Assembly: GCA_002887195.1 (NCBI GenBank) | Contig: PJAB01001352.1 | Location: forward strand, 1 to 15,116 | DNA: 15,116 bases | Direction: 5' to 3' | From: Chrysochromulina parva | Taxonomy: Eukaryota > Haptophyta > Prymnesiales > Chrysochromulinaceae | Shown: piece after piece, positions 1-7,292 of the stretch | Position numbering within the stretch: position 1 is the first letter of the stretch | How the letters are laid out: the number at the start of each line of letters is the position of its first letter | Translations under genes and position numbers: made by a program | Notes under the pieces: model-generated | Told to the model about the DNA's origin: nothing | The model's database searches: none | The model's input: only the letters and a program-made list of their open reading frames with translations

Positions 1-840
1 GGCGGCCGCTGCCGGTGGGCAGTTCGATTGGCAATACGACGGTGCCGAGAGGTGCGTCGGCGCCGGCGGCGACGGCGGAGCGCAACGCCACGCGGATGGC
101 AGGCGTGAAGTCGGCGGCGCTTCCTGCAACGGCGACGGCAAACATGACGGTCCCGACGGACGGGGGCAAGGGCGGCGGCGAGGGCGAGGGCGGCGGCGGC
201 GAGGGCGAGGGAGGCGGAGGCGAGGGCGGCGGCGGCGAGGGCGAGGGCGGCGGCGGCGAGGGCGACGGTGGCGACGGAGGTGGCGGCGGTCGCTGTGGCA
301 TGTTCGATGGTATCTTGGGCGGATAACGCGGCGGCGGCGGCGAGGGCGAAGGCGGCGGAGGTGAGGGCGGCGGCGGCGAGGGCGAGGGCGGCGGCGGAGA
401 CGGTGGCGGTGGAGGCGAGGGCGAGGGGGGCGGAGGTGAGGGCGGTGAACGGGGAAGAGGGGGTCGGAATGCTGCGATGGGGACGGGCGGCAGCGGCGGT
501 GGCGGAGAGGGGGGAGGCGGCCGAGGCGGCGGCGGAGGGCGCGGAGGCGGCGGGGCCGCCGGCGGCAGCGATGGCGGCGGCGGCGGCGATGGCGGAGGGG
601 GAGAAGGAGGGGGTGGCCTGGGTGGCGGCCTGGGTGGTGGCTCCGGCGGAGGCGACGGAGGTGGCTGCGAGGGCGGAGGAGGCGGTGGCGGAGATGGTGG
701 TGGGGAAGGTGGGGGCGGGGAGGGAGGTGGTGGCAAGAAGCCGCCGGATGGTGCGGGCGGCAGCGGCGGCGGTGGTGAGGGCGAGGGCGAGGGCGGCGGC
801 GAGGGCGGCGGCGGCGATGGCGTGCTCGTGCAGAGTATCG
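1..840 (-). repeat. Pro/Ser-coding low-complexity tract, (CCG CCC TCG)n
   Basis: On the plus strand this is GGCGGCGAGGG-type sequence. On the coding minus strand it reads PPSPSPPPP without a stop over about 220 codons (roughly 825 to 165), interrupted by SGGFLPPP and RYPPKIPSNMPQR. A shorter tract of the same kind lies at about 1325-1425, before the fibrinogen-like domain. This is typical of hydroxyproline-rich extracellular spacer segments. The Gly/Glu and Ala-rich plus-strand reading frames here are by-products of this composition. Confidence 0.85.
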
Positions 841-2516
841 GCGACGTTCCTCGGATGTACACATCGGCACCATTATGGGGCGGCAGCACAGCGCTAGCAT
901 GAGTCTGTCCAAAGCTATTCGCCCCGTACACAATTTGGCCGGCTTCGATCGCCAGAGCTTGGTCAGTCAAGCTGATCCAGGGATCCTCGGGGTACGAGGG
1001 GCGCCGGTACCACCCGGCTGTGTATGGAGTTGCGCTTATCGATGATTTGAGGATGGCCCGTGGCTCGTTCACGTAGAAACCGCCGAGCACGGCATCCTTG
1101 GTCGCAATCAGCCACTTCTGGCAGTCGCCCGTCGAGAACAAAAACTGGTTGAAGTTCAGATGATCGAACCGAATCGAGAAGCTCCCACTTCCTGGGGTCC
1201 CGTACACATCCGTGCCCACCAGCTGATCAGTCGCGCTGTGCCAAGTGTAGCCCCGTTGGACGCGACGCACAAGACACCAGCCGCCGCCATCGATGGAAGA
1301 GCACATGCCACCGGCGAAAGGCGGCGAGGGCGGCGGCGGTGGTGAGGGCGAGGGCGAGGGCGGCGGTGGCGAGGGCGAGGGCGGCGAGGGCGGCGGCGAC
1401 GGTGGAGGGGGTGCTGGGCAAGGTGTGACTGAGCCACCGACGCTGGTGGGGTCGAGTGTCGTTGCCCAGGTGCAGATGCTTCCAGATTCGACATAGACAT
1501 TGGCCCCGGCCCCCTGGGCAGGGATAGGGATACGTGAGGAGGTGTCACAGAGGAGGTCACATAGAGGTCACATAGAGGTCACAATAGGGCCCTTTGAACA
1601 TGAGCGCGCACTTCGGGATCTGTATATATATTGGAGTAGATCTGGCAGCTGCTGAGTGCAACTGTACCGCCTCTTTGTACCACCACATCGACACCACCGC
1701 CCTGCAAGCGCAAGCGCAAGACATGTGAACACTCCAGCAAGCAGCCAGGGCGACAGGAACTATTGAACATGAGCGCGCACTGTATAACCAGCTGTATTCC
1801 CAATGATGCTGCACGATTCGAACGTGACTGTCGCACTACCGCGGACGGCAACACCGCCGCCCTGCAAACAAACGACCAAACGTGAGCCTCCCATGAGGGC
1901 GATTGTGAGGGCGATCAGGGAAGATCTGAACATGAGCGCGCACCGAGCCAGCTGTGTTGCCAAGCACTTGACACCTGTAGAAGGTGACTGAGCCTGACTC
2001 GACGTAGACACCACCGCCCTGCAAAGCACAAGTGCGATACATGTGATGACCCCGGAAAAGGGCATAGGGATAGTTGCAGGTCTCTGCGGCACTCACCTCC
2101 TCAGCGTAGCCTCCCGTGATGTTGAGTCCGTTGACTTGCACGACGCCCGATGGGCCTAAGGTTATGTTCAGCACACGGCGCTGATTCCCATCGGCATCGC
2201 TGGCCTGTGCATCCAGCACGACCGAGCCTGCCACCGCCGCCTCGATGATGACGCTCCTGGTGACGCTGAGCTCGGCGCTGAGGATGTAGGTGCCGGGGGC
2301 AAGGACAATGTGGCCGATGTCTGGGTTGGTAAGTGTACTGGTCAGGTCGGCGACGGTGCTTACCGTAGTGCTTACCGCGGTCTGCAGCTCACGGCGGTTA
2401 GGCCCATAAACCGCCCCATAAAAGGGTTGAGTGGTCGCGCTCTCGGCGCGCGTGCCCAGGGCGACGAAGCTAAGCACCAGTAAGCGCACCATTGTTGCTG
2501 GCATTTCTCTGCGCAA
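1..2516 (-). CDS. Secreted beta-helix / fibrinogen-like / proline-rich protein, 5 exons, C-terminus beyond left edge
   Basis: Read on the minus strand the exons are 2516-2097, 2018-1944, 1861-1781, 1701-1612 and 1513-1 (open to the window edge). All introns are GT-AG and phase 0, giving 726 residues in the window. Residues about 9-25 form a signal peptide (MVRLLVLSFVALGTRA); ATGs at 2516, 2504 and 2492 are all possible starts. Residues about 60-235 look like a right-handed beta-helix of the polymorphic-outer-membrane/pectate-lyase type: LAPGTYIL, VVQVNGLNITGGY, then one GGGV..V..GSVTF..CQ..GNTAG turn per small exon. Residues about 295-455 contain DGGGWCLVRRV, TWHSATDQL, DVYGTP and EDPWISLTD, resembling a fibrinogen-like domain I associate with haptophyte secreted proteins. 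A PPSPSPPPP region of about 220 residues follows, and then FAVAVAGSAADFTPAIRVAL. It is likely an extracellular or cell-surface structural or adhesive protein. The splice model is strong because every module stays in frame; the function is inferred. Confidence 0.82.
1514..1943 (-). repeat. Three introns sharing an identical 17-nt 5' end
   Basis: The introns at 1943-1862, 1780-1702 and 1611-1514 all begin GTGCGCGCTCATGTTCA on the minus strand (plus-strand positions 1927-1943, 1764-1780 and 1595-1611). Downstream they diverge, and the small exons between them are clearly divergent in sequence. The first intron of the gene (2096-2019) starts differently, GTGAGTGCC. The third intron also contains short repeats of the form CTATGTGACCT. 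Confidence 0.9.
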
Positions 2517-3044
2517 ATGCCGTTCGCTCCTAGAAAGAATCGCCTTCAGACCTTCAGGTGCGGCTCAACACCGAACCAACCGCCGCGACCACAAGACGAC
2601 TCGCTCACAAATCGAAATCCCAACTGTGCCGTACACGAAATATGCATGCACACCTAGAAGTCAAGTCAAGTCTACAAGTCAAGTCAAGTCTTGTGTCGCG
2701 GCGATCACAAGTGGGTCGGAGATCGGAGAAGACCGACCTTCACCTCAGGGGGAAGTTCAGGCAGCCCCCGCGCACCGCACGTTCTCGGACGAGATCTAGG
2801 AAGCGTCGTTAAGCTTAAGGTGGTTGAATATTTAGAATGCCGCGGACGCTCGCCATGGCACTCAATACGATAGGCACGCGCTATACCGGGCGTGTTGCCA
2901 GCCCGTTCCGTGCCCGTACTCCTTGCCTCAAGTGAGCATCGACTTGCACGAGTCCCACCCCACCCACGCGCACAGCTCTCACGCGACACGTCCACAGACC
3001 ACACACCCCATTGCTCACCCGTTGCTCACCCTTTCCGCCCCTCC
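2517..3044. other. Intergenic region: upstream of the secreted-protein gene, downstream of the sterol reductase
   Basis: No coding sequence is supported here. It should hold the promoter and 5' UTR of the minus-strand gene starting at 2516 and the 3' UTR of the gene ending at 3045. The only clear structure is a pair of (AAGTC)3 runs at 2658-2672 and 2676-2690, separated by TAC. Near 3010-3030 there is a TTGCTCACCC doublet. No TATA box could be assigned with confidence. Confidence 0.5.
2658..2690. repeat. Paired (AAGTC)3 pentanucleotide repeats
   Basis: AAGTCAAGTCAAGTC occurs at 2658-2672 and again at 2676-2690 with a 3-nt spacer. It is noncoding and upstream of the secreted-protein gene. A simple microsatellite-like origin is sufficient; a regulatory role is only possible. 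Confidence 0.8.
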
Positions 3045-4893
3045 TCACCACACGCCGGGGACGACCCGGTACGGCACACGCCGCGTGTACTCTGCAAAGG
3101 CCACCTCGCCGTACTTTGCACACAGCTGGGCGTCATCATCCATCTGGCGTGGCAAGAAGAGGGCCACGTAGTACAGGGGGTACAGCCACGGCAGGAGGAC
3201 GTAGTACAAGTAGTGCGGCGTGCCCTCGAGGCTCGACAAGGCCACCAGAGAGCCCGGCAGCGCCAGCGCGATGGCCTGATGAGGGAGGCCATCAGTGGTC
3301 ATAAGAGGCCATCAGTGGTCATCAGAGAGCCCGGCAGCGCCACCGCGATGGCCTGATGAGGAAGGCCATCAGTGGTCATCCGACCATCCCATCAGGGGCC
3401 CACCTGCACGATCTCGCCGCAGTAGTTGACGTGGCGCGCGAGCCCCCAGAAGCCCGAGCACAGGAGCCGGGTGCCCGGTACGACGCGCATCGGCAGACCG
3501 AGCCAGGTCGCGTCGAGATCGCCCCGAGATGGGTGCTCGGAACGGCGCTTGTAGACGAATTTCTGGAGGTTGGCGCCACGAGTGAGTACCTGATGAGGGA
3601 GGCAATCAATGGTCATCAGAGGCAATCAATGGTCATCAGAGGTTGGCGCCACGAGTGAGTACCCATCCAGCGAAGAAGAGCGTCGCGATTGCCGCCGCGC
3701 ATGCTGACGAGATGTCGGCGGACCTGATGAGGGAGGCAATCAATGGTCATCCGAGGGCATCAGTGGTCATCAGAGGCAATCAATGGTCATCACAGGCGCG
3801 AGAGGTCGGCGGACTTGGGGGCAGCGACGAGGGCTGGTGGGGGTGACGGGTGAGGGGTGAGAGTGTGAGGTGACCTTGGTGCCGCGACGAGTGGCCACAC
3901 GCCGATGCAGTAGAAGAACGGGTAGAAGAGGAGGCAGCCCCAGCATAGCTTGAACCCGAGCTTCTCGCACATGATGTCGTCTGAAGGGCGGAGTGCGAGA
4001 GCAATCAGAGAGCAATCAGAGGCACTCAGTGGCAATCAGAGAGCAATCAGAGAGCACTCAGCGGCACCCATCGGCAATCAGAGGCACTCAGTGGCAATCA
4101 GAGGCACTCAGAGAGCACTCCGAGGCCATCGGCGGTCATCAACGGCACTCCACGCACAGGTATACAGATGCACCAGCTCAAGGCACATGTATTCGAGTAC
4201 GAACCATCCAAACATGGCGAGGTACACGAGCAGCGCCGTCGGGATGCCCGCAGCGCCCGGCACAGCGCCCGGGAGGGCCGCGGAGCGCTCGCGCAGCGCC
4301 GCCGCGGAGAGCAGGTTCCAAACAAGAGCGCATGCGCCCACGGCATACAGGAGCATCTTGAGGTCGATGACGTCGCCCATCAGGCGTGGGTTGAAGGAGC
4401 GACCGAAGAAAAAGTGCGCCGCGGCGCTGCGGGTGGGTGAGGGTGTGATCGCCGTGCGGCACACGTCCTCGCCTTTTGCGGCACGATCGCGCAGCGCCTT
4501 CTGGTCCACCGTCAGGCAGCGGCACGCGGGCTCGTGAGGCGTCCAGAGGAGGAGCAGCACCGAGAACAGGAGCCCGAGGACGTTGGATGCGCACAGGCAC
4601 GGCCAGTACTTCTCGGCGGCAAACGTTTGCTGCTCGAGCGGCAGCATGGCCCAGGTCGCCACCGTTGCCGCGAGGATGAGCGGCCCGTTGAGCCGGTAGC
4701 GAAGCGGCCGCCCACTCCAATCGCACGCGTAGCCGTCGCACTTGAACGAGGGCAACGCAGCGTGCAGCACCACGATGGCAGCATAAAAGAGCAGCACACG
4801 CGGGAGCGCGGCGAGTGTGTCGGCAGCAAAGGCCAGGGCGTCGTACGCGGGCGGCGGCGGTGGCGGCGGTGGCGGCGGCTGTTTCCAGAGCAT
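3045..4893 (-). CDS. Sterol reductase, ERG4/ERG24 family (C-14 or delta-7 sterol reductase), 5 exons
   Basis: An integral membrane, NADPH-dependent sterol double-bond reductase, expected in the endoplasmic reticulum. Exons on the minus strand are 4893-4158, 3980-3875, 3723-3663, 3589-3404 and 3275-3045. All introns are GT-AG and phases agree (1, 2, 0, 0), giving 439 residues, the usual family length. Family motifs appear in order: GRPLRYRLNG, FFFGRSFNPRLMGDVIDLK (the GRExNPR motif), LVHLYTYDIMCEKLGFKLCWG formed across intron 1, TRGANLQKF, GTRLLCSGFWGLARHVNYCGE, and the terminal RQMDDDAQLCAKYG (matching R-x2-[RD]-D-x3-C-x2-K-Y-G) with VPYRVVPGVW. Many hydrophobic segments are visible. The C-terminus and the DIM segment lean towards DHCR7-like enzymes, but C-14 reductase cannot be excluded. 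The N-terminus has a poly-Pro run (residues 6-15). Family assignment is secure; substrate is not. All four introns are made of 10-bp repeats. Confidence 0.9.
3276..3403 (-). repeat. Intron 4 of the sterol reductase with a 77-bp tandem duplication of the exon 5 boundary
   Basis: The donor is CAG|GTGGGC at 3404/3403 and the acceptor CATCAG|GCC at 3276/3275. Plus-strand 3246-3302 is repeated at 3323-3379 (offset 77) with only a few mismatches. The duplicated block contains the first 30 nt of exon 5 plus the adjoining repeat sequence GGCCATCAGTGGTCAT. Only the copy next to exon 5 stays open; the other runs into a stop. Confidence 0.85.
3590..3662 (-). repeat. Intron 3 of the sterol reductase bounded by a 25-bp exact direct repeat
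   Basis: The donor is TGG|GTACTC at 3663/3662 and the acceptor CATCAG|GTACTC at 3590/3589. Plus-strand 3566-3590 and 3639-3663 are identical 25-mers, offset by 73 bp, exactly the intron length. The interior is units of GGCAATCAAT and GGTCATCAGA. Splicing removes one repeat copy plus the interior and leaves GWVLTRGANLQ intact. Confidence 0.92.
3724..3874 (-). repeat. Intron 2 of the sterol reductase containing a copy of the joined exon 2/exon 3 junction
   Basis: The donor is CCAAG|GTCACC at 3875/3874 and the acceptor CATCAG|GTCCGC at 3724/3723. Inside the intron, plus-strand 3799-3814 copies the first 16 nt of exon 3 (3708-3723) with one mismatch. The adjoining 3815-3830 resembles the last nucleotides of exon 2 (3876-3890). 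The two pieces lie side by side as an unsplit reading (LVAAPKSADLS). The rest is 10-bp units such as GGTCATCAGA and GGCAATCAAT. Confidence 0.8.
3981..4157 (-). repeat. Intron 1 of the sterol reductase, made of 10-bp repeats
   Basis: The donor is ACCT|GTGCGTGG at 4158/4157 and the acceptor CTTCAG|ACGAC at 3981/3980. Between about 4004 and 4145 the plus strand is nearly all variants of GGCAATCAGA, GAGCAATCAGA and GGCACTCAGA. Unlike the other introns of this gene, I see no copy of flanking exon sequence. Confidence 0.85.
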
Positions 4894-5082
4894 TTCAAAT
4901 GGGCCGCGTCGCGCACGAGGGTCGCCGTGGGGATGAGAGGCGATTCCGCGATGAGAAATCGTACTCGTTTTGGAGTTGCTCGATGAAAAGTCTCGAAAGG
5001 CTCACCCCGGCTCTCAGTGGAAATCGAACAGCCTCTCCTTGATTTCTTCCTACCTTGCCTTATTTGGCCCAACTTTTCCACG
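4894..5082. promoter_or_regulatory. Divergent promoter region between the sterol reductase and the UBA protein
   Basis: About 190 bp separates two start codons pointing away from each other (4893 minus, 5083 plus), so both promoters and 5' UTRs must overlap here or extend into untranslated exons. No core motif can be assigned by eye. A GTG-initiated in-frame extension from 5017 exists but lacks an ATG. Confidence 0.5.
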
Positions 5083-5772
5083 ATGGGGGACTGTATGAGC
5101 CGCGATCGGTCGCACGACTACTACTCGACCGCCGTACCGCGGTATGCGCATTACGGTGGTGTATTTATCTCGGAAGACGCTGTCAACAAGCTGGAAGCCT
5201 TCACGGGAGCGCGGCGCGACGCATGCAAGCGTGTGCTCCGGGACTGCGATGGTAACCTGAACCAGGCAGCCTCGCGGCTCCTCATGGCTGGGGGCCGCGA
5301 GATCATGAGCTGCCCGATCCCTGCGGGCACGAATCCGGGCGATACGATCTTCGTGCACACGCCACGTGGCCTTGTCGAGATCAAGGTACCCGAGGGCTTT
5401 GAGGGCGAGACGCTCACCTTCCACTTGCCGTCCGAGCAGCCCGCGGCCGTGGTGACGGCGCGAGAATACGTGGCGGATGCTCCCGTGGCAGTGGAGGCAA
5501 CTGTGCAGGATGCTGCTCCCGTGATCGTGGAGGCGCCGGTGGACGCGACTGCGCCTGCCGCCGCGGCTCCGGTGGATGCGACTGCCCAGGCCATTCCTCA
5601 AGCTGTCGCAGTGGCATCCACCGGTATGGCCTTTGCTTGCCCTCCGGAGACCGTCTACGTGCGGCCGTACCGCTTCGGCTACCGCTACGGCCACTACTAC
5701 GACCCGTACTATGATCCGTTTGCCCGCCCGTATTACGGCTACCGCAGCTACTATGGCTACCGGTACTGGTAG
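5083..5772 (+). CDS. UBA-domain protein with Val/Ala/Pro middle and Tyr-rich C-terminal tail
   Basis: A 229-residue single-exon reading frame. The ATG at 5083 (cacgATGggg, with G at +4) is chosen over the in-frame GTG at 5017. Residues about 31-70 (EDAVNKLEAFTG, CKRVLRDCDGNLNQAASRLL) match the three-helix ubiquitin-associated fold, so ubiquitin or ubiquitin-like binding is probable. Residues about 75-117 (PIPAGTNPGDTIFVHTPRG, IKVPEGFEGETLTFHLP) resemble a small repeat widespread in algal proteins, with alternating P-x-G-x-x-P-G-D/Q and T-P-x-G. Its function is unknown to me. A low-complexity segment of APVDATA-type repeats follows, then about 38 residues exceptionally rich in Tyr, Arg and Gly (YGHYYDPYYDPF, YYGYRSYYGYRYW). 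The tail could mediate self-association or bind RNA, but that is inference. Confidence 0.82.
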   Translation: MGDCMSRDRSHDYYSTAVPRYAHYGGVFISEDAVNKLEAFTGARRDACKRVLRDCDGNLNQAASRLLMAGGREIMSCPIPAGTNPGDTIFVHTPRGLVEIKVPEGFEGETLTFHLPSEQPAAVVTAREYVADAPVAVEATVQDAAPVIVEAPVDATAPAAAAPVDATAQAIPQAVAVASTGMAFACPPETVYVRPYRFGYRYGHYYDPYYDPFARPYYGYRSYYGYRYW

Positions 5773-6288
5773 AGGTAGCGGTGATGGCTAGTACTCCAGG
5801 ACGTCCCGTTCGGGACGCACCGTACCATGACCCCGTAGCATGCTTCTACTACCGTTATGGGCGCCTTGCCGCTCGTGCGGCGCTCGGCGTGCTGCTCGGC
5901 ACAGTCTCCGCGCTGCAACGCTCATCACGCCCATCATAACGCGCCCATCGCCATCCGATACAACTAGTGCGAACGCTGGGTGTTCTGTCGCCACATGTAG
6001 TAGGTACCGAGGTGGTTCTCTTCTTAGGAGTATAATTCGTACTGTATAGTAGCATGCCGTAGGTGTTGAACGCTGAAGCCTGAACGCTGAACGCACGGCG
6101 CGAGTATTCACTAGCGAAATTGAGTATCCCGAGCGAGCGAGTACTCAGTACTTGTGTTGACCGAGGGGAGCGGAGCCGTCCGTCGAGACGGTGGTGGAGT
6201 GAGCGTGGGGGGACCGCGAAGAAACTGAACTGAACTGTATTAACAGCCAATTCACACACGACCTTCCTTCGCGTACAGGTTCAACTCG
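5773..6288. other. Noncoding interval between the UBA and EF-hand genes
   Basis: About 515 bp with no convincing coding potential on either strand; it should hold the UBA gene 3' UTR and the EF-hand gene promoter and 5' UTR. Visible structure is a GAACGCTGAA repeat near 6067-6093 and a possible 3' splice site, GTACAG, at about 6273-6278, ten nucleotides upstream of the EF-hand ATG. If used, the last would imply an untranslated first exon. Confidence 0.45.
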
Positions 6289-6819
6289 ATGCCAGTCGGC
6301 GTTACGCACGGACTGGCCAACCTGACGGACACCCAATCGAAGGAGGTGCTCGCAATTTTCGACCTGCTCGACACCGACCGAGACGGGCTGATCGACCCAA
6401 AGTCGGCGCGGCACATCTGCGCGCGCTTAGGCTTCCACATGGAGGCGCCGACCCACAGAGACGACCCTGGAGCGTCGCCTGTGAGCCGGGACGACCTGCT
6501 CGTGTGGCTCGACGGCTATTACGCCCAGGCGCAGGCTGCAACGAGCTCGGGTGCCGAGCTCCGCCTCTCGAAGCAGTACGCCCTGCTGCGCAGCTTTGAC
6601 CTGTTTGGTGGCGGCACTCAGAACCGGGTGACCCGCAAGTCAATGGTAAACTTCCTCACCCAGGAGCAGCACAAGGTGCGCCCCGAGGTGGTGAGTAAGC
6701 TGCTCGATGAGTTTGGCGATGGCTTCACCCTCACGCGACTACAGCTCCAGGACCTGCTGCGGGAGCAGCTGCGTCGGCAGCAGGGCGCGCGTCTGGCTGC
6801 GGCTCAGAACGCGAGATGA
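6289..6819 (+). CDS. EF-hand calcium-binding protein (calmodulin/centrin superfamily)
   Basis: A 176-residue single-exon frame from the ATG at 6289. Residues 17-45 form one clear EF-hand with loop D28-T-D30-R-D32-G33-L-I35-D36. Loop position 12 is Ser39 instead of the usual Glu or Asp, so calcium affinity may be weak or altered. A second, degenerate hand lies around residue 100 (FDLFGGGTQNRVTRKS) and a possible third near DEFGDGFTLTRLQLQDLL. The C-terminus is basic and Gln-rich (LRRQQGARLAAAQNAR). The length is that of centrin or calmodulin-like proteins, but the hands are too degenerate to name a subfamily. Confidence 0.85.
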   Translation: MPVGVTHGLANLTDTQSKEVLAIFDLLDTDRDGLIDPKSARHICARLGFHMEAPTHRDDPGASPVSRDDLLVWLDGYYAQAQAATSSGAELRLSKQYALLRSFDLFGGGTQNRVTRKSMVNFLTQEQHKVRPEVVSKLLDEFGDGFTLTRLQLQDLLREQLRRQQGARLAAAQNAR

Positions 6820-7147
6820 AAACACATCGGAAGTGAACATTGTTGTTTAGTAAAGACCCTTAGACTAATACGACGTAGTATGCGCATGCTCATGCACACA
6901 GTGCACATAGGATGAAAATAGCAAACAGCACACAGTATAGAGACTTAATGAGAGATTGGGCGCTCAGGGTGGACAGGGTCATCGGCGGCGCGCAAGGCGA
7001 CCTGACCCCTGCACCACTGAGGGGGTTGACTGCGGCGGCTACGTTGATGAACGCTTGGGGCCTAGGGCTGCACGCTTCTCGGGCACTGGCCTCGGAGGAG
7101 ACGCATAGCACGGTGAGCGACCCCATGCAATAGAACGATTTGCTGCG
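6820..7147. other. Convergent 3' region between the EF-hand and OTU genes
   Basis: Two genes end towards each other here. A short plus-strand frame at 6912-7133 (73 codons, starting MKIANSTQYRDLMRDW) has no family resemblance that I recognise, and I do not call it a gene. No standard AATAAA polyadenylation signal is visible near either stop. Confidence 0.45.
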
Positions 7148-7292
7148 CTCAAATCTGGAGCGCGTCATAGTGTGAGCTCAAATCTGGAGCGCGTCATAGT
7201 GCGAGCTCAAATCTGGAGCGCGTCATAGTGCGAGCTCAAATCTGGAGCGCGTCATAGTGCGAGCTCAAATCTGGAGCGCGTCGTAGTGCGAG
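7148..7292 (-). repeat. Five tandem copies of a 29-bp unit overlapping the end of the OTU gene
   Basis: Units lie at 7148-7176, 7177-7205, 7206-7234, 7235-7263 and 7264-7292, with almost no differences. On the minus strand each unit reads CTCGCACTAYGACGCGCTCC followed by AGATTTGAG. In the 7264-7292 copy this encodes SHYDALQI and the stop codon of the OTU protease. The other four copies are downstream of the stop, in the presumed 3' UTR. Confidence 0.93.

Noticed and set aside
15..902. Gly/Glu-rich and Ala-rich plus-strand reading frames
   Set aside because: They are antisense to the Pro/Ser-coding exon of the secreted protein, which has recognisable domains on both sides and an open frame over the whole stretch.
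3276..4157. A CRISPR-like or satellite array made of the GGTCATCAGA repeats
   Set aside because: The units are 10 bp without unique spacers, lie strictly between exons, and are explained as intron sequence.
6912..7133. 73-codon plus-strand frame downstream of the EF-hand gene
   Set aside because: No recognisable family and no supporting signals; it lies in a convergent 3' region where short frames are expected by chance.
7148..7292. CRISPR array from 29-bp repeats
   Set aside because: The units are directly adjacent with no spacers, and one is the coding end of a eukaryotic gene.
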